Source: Solirubrobacterales bacterium (GTDB lineage Bacteria > Actinomycetota > Thermoleophilia > Solirubrobacterales > 70-9). From it: a DNA stretch of 60,781 bases. The notes below the pieces were generated by a model that was not told the origin of the DNA, did no database searches, and worked only from the letters and a program-made list of their open reading frames with translations. The stretch spans positions 1-60,781 of the forward strand of contig JAIBCJ010000004.1 in assembly GCA_019694145.1 (NCBI GenBank), given 5' to 3'. Shown piece after piece: positions 42,437 through 49,848 of this stretch. The translations under genes were made by a program, and so were the position numbers. The number at the start of each line of letters is the position of its first letter. Within the stretch, counting starts at the first letter, position 1.

Positions 42437-44497
42437 GTGAGCGGTCGACGACGACGCGCCCGACGTCGCAAGTCCAACGTCGGGGTCAAGCTGCTCATCG
42501 TTGGAATTGCCATCTCCACGGTCGCCTTCCTGGCCTCTGCGGTTGGTGGACTCTGGGTCTGGAGCGTTGCGAGCAAAGCTCCTGACGTCCTGTCCCTCAA
42601 GGAGCTCGACAAAGGCCAGAACTCGGTGATCTTCGCCGGCGATGGAACGAGATTGGGAATGATCGATTCAGATGAGGTGAGGAGACCGATCCCCTACTCC
42701 GACATGCCCGAGAGCGTCAAGCAAGCCACCGTCGCAATCGAAGACCAGAGGTTCTACAGGCACGATGGAGTCGACATTCAGGGCGGTCTTCGTGCCCTCG
42801 TCAAGAACGTCAAGTCGGGCGGGATCACCGAAGGCGCATCCACGATCACGATGCAGCTGATGCGCAACGTGTTCATCGCCAACCCAAAGCGTGACTACGA
42901 AAGAAAAATCGTAGAAGCCAAGATGGCCATCGACTACGAGCGCGAAAACTCAAAGCGAGAGATCCTCCAGAAGTACCTGAACACCGCGCCGTACGGGACC
43001 AACCAGGGGCGAACGGCGATCGGGATCGACGCGGGTTCGCGGGTCTACTTCTCGACCGCTCCATCCGATCTCACTTTGCCCCAGGCAGCCCTCTTGGCTG
43101 GGCTCCCGCAGGCTCCCAGCGACTACAACCCCATCCAGAACCCGGCTGGGGCAAAGCGACGCCGTAACGAAGTGCTGGACGCGATGGCCGAGAACGGCGC
43201 CATCTCCGCAGACCGGGCCGAGGCGGCCAAGTCCAGTGGCCTACAACTCGACCCAAGCGAAGGTCTCTTTGACCGTCGTGAACCGCTCTTTCTGGACTTC
43301 GTTGAATCCGAGCTGATTGCCGAATACGGGTTCAACACGGTTCGGAGAGGCGGTCTCAAGATTTACACCACGATCGAGCCCGACATGCAGCAGGCCGGAC
43401 TCGAAGCCATCTCTTCGGTCCTGGAAGACGAAGGACCCTCGGGAGCCCTCGTGGCGATCGATCCAGAGACCGGGGAGGTCAGGGCCATGGTCTCGTCACA
43501 GTCGTATGCCGAAAGCCAGTACAACCTTGCCGCCCAAGGAAAGCGACAACCAGGGTCCACGTTCAAGACATTCACGCTCGCCGCCGCGGTGCAGCAAGGC
43601 ATGGACCCGGACAACACCTATTACGAATCCAAGCCACTCTCGATAGACGATCCGGTCTACGGGCCGTGGGAGGTGGCGACTTACGGAGACACCTATGCGG
43701 GAACCACGAGCGTTGCCGAGGCAACGCTCGCTTCGGACAATTCGGTCTACGCTCAGATGGCTTTGGACATCGGCCCAAAGGAAGTAGCGGAGATCGCGAA
43801 GAAGATGGGGGTCGAAACAAAGCTCGACGGATTCCCGGCAGAGACTCTGGGCGGTCTTCGGATAGGCGTGTCACCGCTCGAGATGGCAGATGCTTACGCC
43901 ACACTCGCTTCCGGAGGCATTCACCGGGATCCCGTGGTGATCGAGAAAGTCGTCTTTCCGGGCGGAACCGAAGAACGTCCTGGGCGCAGCGATCCCGAGC
44001 GAGTGTTGACCGAACCGGAAGCAGCCGTTGTTACGGACATCCTTCGCCGCAACATCACGGAAGGCACCGGTACCGGTGCCTATACGGGCTGTGAAGGTCA
44101 AGCCGGGAAGACTGGCACAACCGACAATTTCGTTGACGCATGGTTCATCGGGTACCAGCCCAATCTCGCCACCGCCACGTGGGTTGGCTACCCGGAGTCG
44201 AACAACATCAGCATGCCGGGGGTAGCCGGAGGCACGCTTCCCGCCAGCATCTGGAATCAGTTCTTCACCAATGCGGAGGTTCCATGCGAGGAATTTCCGA
44301 TCTCTGAAGAACAGATCGACTGGGCCGACACCGAGTTCGAATACTCAGTCTCCGGCGAGGAGGCCGACCCTGACCAGGGCCTGGATACTCCGGGCGAAGC
44401 TGAGACTCTTCCTTCCGAGGTTCCGACAGCTCCCGAACCGGAGCTGCCGAGCATTGACCAAGGTGGGATCACTGGCGGGGTATCCCCGGACGGCTGA
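42437..44497 (+). CDS. Class A penicillin-binding protein
   Basis: About 686 residues: a basic cytoplasmic tail, one membrane helix, a GT51 glycosyltransferase domain and a transpeptidase domain. GT51: ATVAIEDQRFYRHDGVDIQGG (catalytic Glu), EGASTITMQLMRNVF, NTAPYGTNQGRTAIGIDAGSRVYF. Transpeptidase: RQPGSTFKTFTLAAA (S-x-x-K), a SDN-type ASDNSVYAQMAL, and AGKTGTTDNFVDAWFIGY (K-T-G). GTG at 42437 has GGAAG 5 bases upstream; the TTG at 42425 adds four residues but lacks a ribosome site. The tail after 600 is Pro/Glu-rich. Divergent from the CtaG-like gene with shared operator C. Confidence 0.93.
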   Translation: MSGRRRRARRRKSNVGVKLLIVGIAISTVAFLASAVGGLWVWSVASKAPDVLSLKELDKGQNSVIFAGDGTRLGMIDSDEVRRPIPYSDMPESVKQATVAIEDQRFYRHDGVDIQGGLRALVKNVKSGGITEGASTITMQLMRNVFIANPKRDYERKIVEAKMAIDYERENSKREILQKYLNTAPYGTNQGRTAIGIDAGSRVYFSTAPSDLTLPQAALLAGLPQAPSDYNPIQNPAGAKRRRNEVLDAMAENGAISADRAEAAKSSGLQLDPSEGLFDRREPLFLDFVESELIAEYGFNTVRRGGLKIYTTIEPDMQQAGLEAISSVLEDEGPSGALVAIDPETGEVRAMVSSQSYAESQYNLAAQGKRQPGSTFKTFTLAAAVQQGMDPDNTYYESKPLSIDDPVYGPWEVATYGDTYAGTTSVAEATLASDNSVYAQMALDIGPKEVAEIAKKMGVETKLDGFPAETLGGLRIGVSPLEMADAYATLASGGIHRDPVVIEKVVFPGGTEERPGRSDPERVLTEPEAAVVTDILRRNITEGTGTGAYTGCEGQAGKTGTTDNFVDAWFIGYQPNLATATWVGYPESNNISMPGVAGGTLPASIWNQFFTNAEVPCEEFPISEEQIDWADTEFEYSVSGEEADPDQGLDTPGEAETLPSEVPTAPEPELPSIDQGGITGGVSPDG

Positions 44498-44507
44498 GGC
44501 CAAGACC

Positions 44508-44524
44508 TACTAACGTTTGTAGTA
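44508..44524 (+). promoter_or_regulatory. BlaI box 1
   Basis: TACTAAC-GTT-TGTAGTA, a 7-3-7 dyad close to TACTACA-N3-TGTAGTA. It lies in the 28-base gap between the PBP gene and ccdA and ends one base before the ccdA ATG, so either ccdA is leaderless or its true start is slightly downstream (GTG 44532 or 44562). Confidence 0.75.
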
Positions 44525-44525
44525 G

Positions 44526-45284
44526 ATGGATGTGCTTGCCGTATCTGACCCGGCCGCCGGGGTGGGACTCGTAGCTGCCCTTTTTGCCGGGATGGTCTCG
44601 TTCCTGTCCCCTTGCGTTCTCCCTCTGGTCCCGGGCTATTTGTCGGCGGTCTCGGGTGTGTCGGTGGACGAACTCGAGGATGCGGGGTGGCGTCGGGTCC
44701 TCTTGCCGAGCCTCTGCTTCGTCGCGAGCTTCTCCCTGATCTTCATCTTGCTTGGGCTCACGGCAACGAAACTCGGGTCGATTCTCAGCGACAACCGCCA
44801 GCTTCTCGACAAGATCGCGGCGGCGTTGATCATTGCGATGGGGGTCTTGTTCGTCGCATCCTTCTTTGTGGTCAAGCTGAACCGGGAGTGGCATGTAGAC
44901 GCATTGATGTCTCGCGCGGGCAAGGGAGGGCCAGTCGTGGCCGGCGCCGCCTTCGCCTTTGCCTGGACTCCATGCATCGGGCCGACGCTGGGGGCGATTC
45001 TGTCGGCTGCTTCATTGTCGGGATCTGCCGCGAAAGGGGCACTGCTTCTCGCGGTCTACTCGGCAGGCCTGGCAGTCCCCTTCCTCCTTACGGTCTTGGC
45101 CTTCGACCGAATGACTTCGGCCTTCAGTGTGGTCAAGCGGCACTACGAACTGATCGTTGCCGCGGGCGGTCTCATCCTGATCGCTATGGGGATCCTGATC
45201 TGGACGGGTGAACTGTTCCGCATCAACATCGAGATGCAGAAGTGGATGAGTCAGGTCGGTCTCGATTTCTGGAGCAGCATCTAA
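44526..45284 (+). CDS. ccdA: CcdA-type thiol-electron membrane transporter
   Basis: 252 residues, six helices, CcdA/DsbD-gamma family, which passes electrons from cytoplasmic thioredoxin to extracytoplasmic thiols, for example in cytochrome c maturation. The redox pair is visible: FLSPCVLPLVPG (C30) and FAWTPCIGPTLG (C150), each in a helix with the flanking prolines characteristic of the family. The ATG directly abuts BlaI box 1. It fits with the DsbA, VKOR and thioredoxin-fold lipoprotein encoded further down under other BlaI boxes. Confidence 0.92.
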   Translation: MDVLAVSDPAAGVGLVAALFAGMVSFLSPCVLPLVPGYLSAVSGVSVDELEDAGWRRVLLPSLCFVASFSLIFILLGLTATKLGSILSDNRQLLDKIAAALIIAMGVLFVASFFVVKLNREWHVDALMSRAGKGGPVVAGAAFAFAWTPCIGPTLGAILSAASLSGSAAKGALLLAVYSAGLAVPFLLTVLAFDRMTSAFSVVKRHYELIVAAGGLILIAMGILIWTGELFRINIEMQKWMSQVGLDFWSSI

Positions 45285-45318
45285 CTACGATTATTCGCAC
45301 ATGTATTAGGATGTTGGA

Positions 45319-45684
45319 ATGAAGCCCGGAACAGATGCGTGCGAACTGCTTTGTCTCGACCTCCCGAAGGCTGAAAGTGTTCGGTCGTCTATTCCCGACG
45401 CTGAAGTTCTCGAAAGTGGGGCTTCGTTCGCGAAGGCATTGGCTGATCCGAACCGGTTGAGCATTGCCCTGGCACTGCGCGATGGCGGAGAGATGTGCGT
45501 CTGTGACCTCTCCTGGATCGTCGCGAGGCAGGACAAGCTGGTTTCGCATCACCTTCGTCTGCTTCGGTCCGCTGGACTTGCCACGTCGCGCAAGAACGGG
45601 AAGATGGTGCTCTACACGCTGACACCTGCCGGGAATCACATGGTGGAAGCCGTTCTTGCGATCGCTGCCCCGGTGAACTCATGA
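45319..45684 (+). CDS. cadC: CadC-type ArsR-family repressor
   Basis: 121-residue metal-sensing repressor. It has the CadC cysteine set: an N-terminal pair in DACELLCLD (C8, C12) and C-V-C in GEMCVCDLSWIV, which together form the thiolate Cd/Pb/Bi site in CadC. The helix-turn-helix is DKLVSHHLRLLRSAGLA. The N-terminal extension of about 35 residues before the helices is as in CadC. TTGGA lies just before the ATG. Its stop overlaps the ATPase start (ATGA). A TTCGCACATGTAT stretch upstream (45293-45305) may be part of its operator. Confidence 0.9.
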   Translation: MKPGTDACELLCLDLPKAESVRSSIPDAEVLESGASFAKALADPNRLSIALALRDGGEMCVCDLSWIVARQDKLVSHHLRLLRSAGLATSRKNGKMVLYTLTPAGNHMVEAVLAIAAPVNS

Positions 45685-47912
45685 GCACCGAGCTTCTCGA
45701 TCGGCCCGACGTTGAAGCAGCGGAGAGTGACGCGGTCAGATTCCGCGTGGGCGGGATGGATTGCGCGGCCTGCGCAGCCACGGTGGCCAAAGTCGTGGAA
45801 GCGGTCGACGGAGTCGAAACCGCAGAAGTCTCGATCGGCAACGGGACCATGCGCGTCGAAGGATCGGCCCCTGCTGAAGCCATCCAAGAGGCCGTGAGAA
45901 GGGTGGGGTACTCGGCCCAGCTCGCTTCGAGTCTGCGCGGACCATCCGTCCCCTTCTGGCGGCAGAGCGCGAGAACGTTTTCCACGACGATGGCCATCGG
46001 GACGCTGATTGCGGCAGTCGTTGCTTCTCTCACGACGCTTCCGGACGAAGTTAGTTCGATGCTGTTCCTCCTGACCCTGGCCCTCGGGGGATGGGGAATC
46101 GTCATTTCGGCGGTTGCCGCGATGCGTCAGCGGACACTCGACATGAACGTGCTCATGGCGCTCGCATCGATCGGAGCCTTGGCGATCGGCGATTACGCGG
46201 AAGCCGCATGGGTGATCGTTCTGTTCGCGGTCGGCAACGCCCTGGAGGAACTGGCACTGGAAAGAAGCCGGCGTTCCGTGGAGTCGCTTCGCGAACTGGC
46301 CCCGTCGACCGCCAACGTGATCGCCGGTGGCGAGGAGATTCCGACCCCCGTCGCCGAGATTCGCACCGGGTCTTCGATCGTGATCAGGCCGGGTGAACGT
46401 CTTCCGCTGGATGGCGAGGTGATCTCCGGGGCTTCCAGCGTCGACGAGTCGACTCTGACCGGAGAATCGGTACCTGTCGACAAGGCGGTCGGAGCCAGCG
46501 TCTTCGCGGGCACCCTGAACGTCGCTGGCTCGTTCACGATGCGATCCACGTCGGGATCGGAGGACTCGACTCTTGCGCAAGTAACAAGCCTGGTTTCCGA
46601 CGCTCAGGGAAGCCGCGCGCCATCGGAGCGATTCGTCGACCGCTTCGCCCGGATCTACACCCCGATCGTTCTTCTCGCCGCGGTCCTGGTGGCCGTAATC
46701 CCCACGTTGGCCGGAGGCTCGTTCGACGAGTGGTTCTACAGGGGGCTCGCGCTACTCATCGTTGCCTGCCCGTGCGCCCTCGTGATCTCGGTGCCGGCGA
46801 GCGTGGTGGCAGCAATTGGTGGCTCGGCCAAGATCGGCGTCTTGGTCAAGGGAGGCCAGGTGCTCGAGGACCTGGCGTCGATCCAAGCCTTGGCGCTCGA
46901 CAAGACTGGAACCCTGACCAAGGCCAGGCCCGAACTCGTGACCATCGCGACCGTCGCTGAAATGGATGACGATGAAGCCCTCGCGCTCATGGCTGCTGTC
47001 GAGAAGGGATCGGAACATCCCCTCGGGCAGGCCCTGGTCCGTTCGGCTTCTGATGCGAAATCTGTCGAGCTCGAGGTCTCGGGGTTTGAAGCCCTTCCCG
47101 GTCGCGGAGCAGTGGCCACGGTTTCCGGAAGAAGCCTGTGGGCCGGCGGCCCCCGACTCGCGGCCGAACATGACGCAGAGCTCCCGGTCGAGTTCGAAAA
47201 CCTGCAGGCAAGGGGCGAGACGGTCGTCGCCCTGGGTGAGGGATCCGACGTGCTGGCAATCTTCGGGTTGGCGGATGAGCCCCGGATCGAAGCCTCGTCG
47301 GCGGTCGAGGGACTCAGGGACCGGGCCGGAATCAGCGAGGTAGTAATGCTCACCGGCGACAGCGAGCCCGTGGCCGCGGCCATCGCGAAGAGGAGCGGCA
47401 TCACTCGCTGGCGGGCAGGTCTTCTACCCGAAGACAAACTCGACGAGGTCATACGTCTCGAGAGGGAGGTCGGACCCACCGCAATGGTCGGCGATGGGGT
47501 CAACGACTCACCCGCCCTCGCCGGGTCGACCGTCGGGGTCGCGATGGGTGCGGCCGGAAGCGACGTCGCACTCGACTCGGCCGATGTCGCCCTGATGGGT
47601 GACGATCTCATGCGACTTCCCGACGCGATCAATCACTCACGATGGGCGGTCCGGATCATGAAGCAGAACGTGTCCGTTTCCCTGATCACCAAGGCGATCT
47701 TCGTGGTCCTGGCGCCCCTTGGCTTCGTGAGCCTGATCACCGCAATCGCCGTCGACATGGGTGTCTCACTGCTCGTGACCCTGAACGGTCTACGTTTGCT
47801 GCGTCGGCCAGCGACCCATTCCCTGAGAGAGACCCCCGGGGATCCAGGTCCAGTCGCGGTGGCGGCGACCGCGGAAGGTGACGTATGCGAAGAGGACTGC
47901 TGTTCACCCTAA
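45681..47912 (+). CDS. cadA: Zn/Cd/Pb-exporting P1B-type ATPase
   Basis: 743-residue P1B-2 ATPase that pumps divalent soft metals out of the cytoplasm. Order: an N-terminal HMA domain with GMDCAAC (C28, C31), helices, the actuator TGES in STLTGESVPV, the transmembrane metal site C-P-C in VACPCALVIS (about 363-365), phosphorylated Asp in DKTGTLT (D407), H-P of SEHPLGQAL, GDGVNDSPAL near residue 604, and the last-helix Asp in AVDMGVSLLVTLNGLRLLR, which is typical of ZntA/CadA rather than CopA. A Cys-rich tail CEEDCCSP ends it. The stop lies 1 base before BlaI box 2. Confidence 0.94.
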   Translation: MSTELLDRPDVEAAESDAVRFRVGGMDCAACAATVAKVVEAVDGVETAEVSIGNGTMRVEGSAPAEAIQEAVRRVGYSAQLASSLRGPSVPFWRQSARTFSTTMAIGTLIAAVVASLTTLPDEVSSMLFLLTLALGGWGIVISAVAAMRQRTLDMNVLMALASIGALAIGDYAEAAWVIVLFAVGNALEELALERSRRSVESLRELAPSTANVIAGGEEIPTPVAEIRTGSSIVIRPGERLPLDGEVISGASSVDESTLTGESVPVDKAVGASVFAGTLNVAGSFTMRSTSGSEDSTLAQVTSLVSDAQGSRAPSERFVDRFARIYTPIVLLAAVLVAVIPTLAGGSFDEWFYRGLALLIVACPCALVISVPASVVAAIGGSAKIGVLVKGGQVLEDLASIQALALDKTGTLTKARPELVTIATVAEMDDDEALALMAAVEKGSEHPLGQALVRSASDAKSVELEVSGFEALPGRGAVATVSGRSLWAGGPRLAAEHDAELPVEFENLQARGETVVALGEGSDVLAIFGLADEPRIEASSAVEGLRDRAGISEVVMLTGDSEPVAAAIAKRSGITRWRAGLLPEDKLDEVIRLEREVGPTAMVGDGVNDSPALAGSTVGVAMGAAGSDVALDSADVALMGDDLMRLPDAINHSRWAVRIMKQNVSVSLITKAIFVVLAPLGFVSLITAIAVDMGVSLLVTLNGLRLLRRPATHSLRETPGDPGPVAVAATAEGDVCEEDCCSP

Positions 47913-47913
47913 C

Positions 47914-47930
47914 TACTACAGAACGTCGTA
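47914..47930 (+). promoter_or_regulatory. BlaI box 2
   Basis: TACTACA-GAA-CGTCGTA, 7-3-7 dyad. A -10-like TAGGGT follows 9 bases behind. It starts the first of two tandem box-plus-hairpin units offset by exactly 134 bases. Confidence 0.75.
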
Positions 47931-47948
47931 GGAGGTGCTAGGGTCGAA

Positions 47949-48046
47949 ATCCCGTTGGCCTGGGCATCGACGCTTTGAACGAGCAACTCTCCGCTTCTGG
48001 CCTCTTGGTGCGGAGTAGTGGACATCCTTGTCCGGGTCAACGGGAT
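47949..48046 (+). other. Structured leader unit 1 (12-bp closing helix)
   Basis: ATCCCGTTGGCC (47949-47960) pairs with GGTCAACGGGAT (48035-48046), one G-U included, closing a 74-base interior that can form smaller stems (CTCCGC/GCGGAG and GGACA/TGTCC). The helix begins 18 bases behind BlaI box 2. The same helix recurs in unit 2 with compensatory changes, so an RNA role is likely. No coding potential seen. Confidence 0.5.
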
Positions 48047-48047
48047 C

Positions 48048-48064
48048 TACTACAGACTGTCGTA
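48048..48064 (+). promoter_or_regulatory. BlaI box 3
   Basis: TACTACA-GAC-TGTCGTA, 7-3-7 dyad. A good -10 hexamer TATGAT (48073-48078) follows 9 bases behind, the same distance as in unit 1. It marks a second regulated promoter directly after helix 1. Confidence 0.8.
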
Positions 48065-48083
48065 GGGATCGCTATGATCTGGA

Positions 48084-48139
48084 TCCCGCCGGCCCACCCA
48101 CAATTCGGATGGGCGCCCCCAGCCGAAGGGCCGGCGGGA
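48084..48139 (+). other. Structured leader unit 2 (12-bp closing helix)
   Basis: TCCCGCCGGCCC (48084-48095) pairs perfectly with GGGCCGGCGGGA (48128-48139); an inner CCCA/TGGG stem is possible. No T-tract follows, so it is not a standard terminator. Relative to unit 1, two T-A pairs in the helix have become C-G pairs on both strands. Confidence 0.5.
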
Positions 48140-48157
48140 CCCCATAAAGGGAACTGC

Positions 48158-48174
48158 TACTACTTGTCGTAGTA
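48158..48174 (+). promoter_or_regulatory. BlaI box 4
   Basis: TACTACT-TGT-CGTAGTA, 7-3-7 dyad, 110 bases behind box 3 and about 10 bases ahead of the c-di-AMP riboswitch. Third box in front of the operon that encodes BlaI itself. Confidence 0.8.
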
Positions 48175-48184
48175 TGTGAGAAAT

Positions 48185-48316
48185 CCAATTAGCCGAATCC
48201 GGTACCAACCGGATCGGGGGACCCACTTGAGGCCATCAAGTCTCTGGGGCGAATCGCACTCTGCGTAGCGCATCTCTTTCAGCGCGAGCCCGTCAGCTAA
48301 CCCCGAAGGCGCGAGA
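48185..48316 (+). ncRNA. Cyclic-di-AMP riboswitch (ydaO-yuaA type)
   Basis: Matches the conserved parts of the c-di-AMP riboswitch in order: GCCGAATCC, CGGGGGACCCAC, GGGGCGAATC, and the very characteristic 3' block GAGCCCGTCAGCTAACC followed by CGAAGGCG. It ends about 13 bases ahead of the M23 peptidase start. In actinobacteria this riboswitch usually precedes cell-wall hydrolase genes and switches them off when c-di-AMP is high, which fits. Here it lies directly behind BlaI box 4, so the operon has both transcription-level and RNA-level control. Confidence 0.9.
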
Positions 48317-48328
48317 AAGAGAGAAGGA

Positions 48329-48871
48329 ATGAATCACGATTCCGTCATCGGACGGTTGGCCATTAGGGCGTTATTGACCTTTGGAGCTCTAGGAATGTTC
48401 TCCGGCATCGCTACCGCCTCAACGGGAGGTCTGTCACCGGCTTCTCCGAGCCCGGCTCCGGCCAAGGGCGCGTTCCCGATCCGTGGTTCAGTCACCTGGG
48501 GCGACGGACTAGGAGCGGGCCGGGGGCATCAGGGCCAGGATCTTCTCGCCAAATGCACCAGGCCGGTGGTCGCGGCTCAGACCGGAAGAGTTCGTCTTGT
48601 CGACTACCAGGCTGACGGGGCTGGCAACTATGCCGTGATTCGCGGGACGTCATCGAAGTTCGACTACGTGTACATGCACATGCTTCGCACACCGGAAATC
48701 CGGGCGGGCCAACTCGTAAAGGCGGGCCAGCGAATCGGACTGGTCGGGTCGACCGGACGCTCGACCGCCTGTCATCTCCATTTTGAGATGTGGACGCGAC
48801 CGGGCTGGTACCGCGGTGGAAGCGTGAGCAACCCGACGCCCTACCTCCGTAAGTGGGGTTCAGCTCGCTAA
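48329..48871 (+). CDS. Secreted M23-family peptidase
   Basis: 180 residues with a signal peptide (LAIRALLTFGALGMFSGIATAS). Zinc endopeptidase of the LytM/M23 fold: H-x3-D in GRGHQGQDLLAK (H67, D71), MHM near 116-118, and H-x-H in CHLHFEMW (H149, H151). A full set, so probably active on peptidoglycan cross-bridges. AGAAGGA precedes the ATG. First gene of the operon behind the c-di-AMP riboswitch; the next gene starts inside its 3' end. Confidence 0.92.
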   Translation: MNHDSVIGRLAIRALLTFGALGMFSGIATASTGGLSPASPSPAPAKGAFPIRGSVTWGDGLGAGRGHQGQDLLAKCTRPVVAAQTGRVRLVDYQADGAGNYAVIRGTSSKFDYVYMHMLRTPEIRAGQLVKAGQRIGLVGSTGRSTACHLHFEMWTRPGWYRGGSVSNPTPYLRKWGSAR

Positions 48872-49848
48872 CCCCGGGCAGACCATGGAGCCTCGTTCTT
48901 CTGGCGGCGCTGACTGTGCTGGCTCTAGTCGGTTGCGGCGATTCGAACAGCGAGATGAGCGAGAAGGATGCTGCTCCTGCCATTGACTTTCCAACGGCCA
49001 AGAACACCTCGATCGAACAGCTCGCCGCCATGGCGTCACCGACCGACATTCAGTTCGCACCTTCGGGAAAGGTGGTCGAGCCAGGAAATAATCGCTATGG
49101 GTTCGCGGCATTCGACTCGCAGGGACAACAACAGACGGATCTCGATGTCGCGCTGTATGCGACGAGCGGACCGAAGTCGAAAGTTCTAGGGCCCTTCCCG
49201 GCCAAGGTCGAGTCGCTGGAAACCGAACCTTCGTTTCGAGCCCAGACCACCTCCCAGGATCCCGGCGCCGCCAAGGCGGTCTACGTCGTACCGAACCTCA
49301 ACTTGCCCAAGGCAGGCAACTGGTACCTGCTCGCGCTCGCCAAGAGTGAAACCGGCTTCGTCGGCGCTCAGCTTCCGAACGTAGTCGTCCGCAAATCGAA
49401 AGTCGTCCGCCCCGGTGAGAAAGCCCCGGCAGTCTCGACACCCACGGCGGCCGACGTCGGGGGAAACCTCGAGAAGATCGACACCCGCATCCCGCCAGAC
49501 TCACTCCACGCTGCCGACTTCTCCTCGGTCGTCGGGGAGAAGCCAGTGATCCTGCTCTTTTCAACTCCCCAGCTCTGCGAAAGCCGCGTCTGCGGTCCGG
49601 TGGTGGACGTCCAGGCCCAGGTCGCCGAGGAAACCGGCGATGACGTGGAGTTCATTCACTCAGAGATCTACAACGACAACGACCCCAACAAGGGTGTCAA
49701 CCGGCAGGTTCAGGCATTCCGATTGCCCACCGAGCCCTGGCTCTTCGCCATCGATGAGGACGGGATCGTCCGGAAGCGGATCGAGGGCGCCTTCGGTCTG
49801 GGTGAGCTTCGCGAAGCAGTCCAATCCATTCGATCGGAAAGCCAGTGA
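48853..49848 (+). CDS. Lipoprotein with C-terminal thioredoxin-like domain
   Basis: 331 residues. Signal with a lipobox-like LALVGC (Cys about 28). Residues 30-185 form a beta-rich extracellular domain (FAAFDSQGQQQTDLDVALYA, GNWYLLALAKSETGFVGAQLP). Residues about 205-331 look like a thioredoxin fold with KPVILLFSTPQLCESRVCGPVVDVQAQ, where the Cys pair is C-x3-C instead of the usual C-x2-C, and a cis-Pro-like LPTEPWLFAIDEDG. The C-x3-C spacing resembles Sco-type metallochaperones. GTG at 48853 overlaps the peptidase gene. Likely an exported redox or copper-handling protein. Confidence 0.7.
   Translation: MGFSSLTPGRPWSLVLLAALTVLALVGCGDSNSEMSEKDAAPAIDFPTAKNTSIEQLAAMASPTDIQFAPSGKVVEPGNNRYGFAAFDSQGQQQTDLDVALYATSGPKSKVLGPFPAKVESLETEPSFRAQTTSQDPGAAKAVYVVPNLNLPKAGNWYLLALAKSETGFVGAQLPNVVVRKSKVVRPGEKAPAVSTPTAADVGGNLEKIDTRIPPDSLHAADFSSVVGEKPVILLFSTPQLCESRVCGPVVDVQAQVAEETGDDVEFIHSEIYNDNDPNKGVNRQVQAFRLPTEPWLFAIDEDGIVRKRIEGAFGLGELREAVQSIRSESQ

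Noticed and set aside
45289-45310. A fourth ArsR-type operator ahead of cadC
   Set aside because: CATGTATTAG resembles the right half of the other sites, but there is no matching left half at the right spacing; I only mention it as a possible CadC site.
48084-48139. Ordinary intrinsic terminator of the cadA transcript
   Set aside because: The helix is strong but there is no T-tract, a BlaI box and -10 lie between cadA and it, and its duplicate at 47949 shows compensatory changes, so a structured leader fits better.
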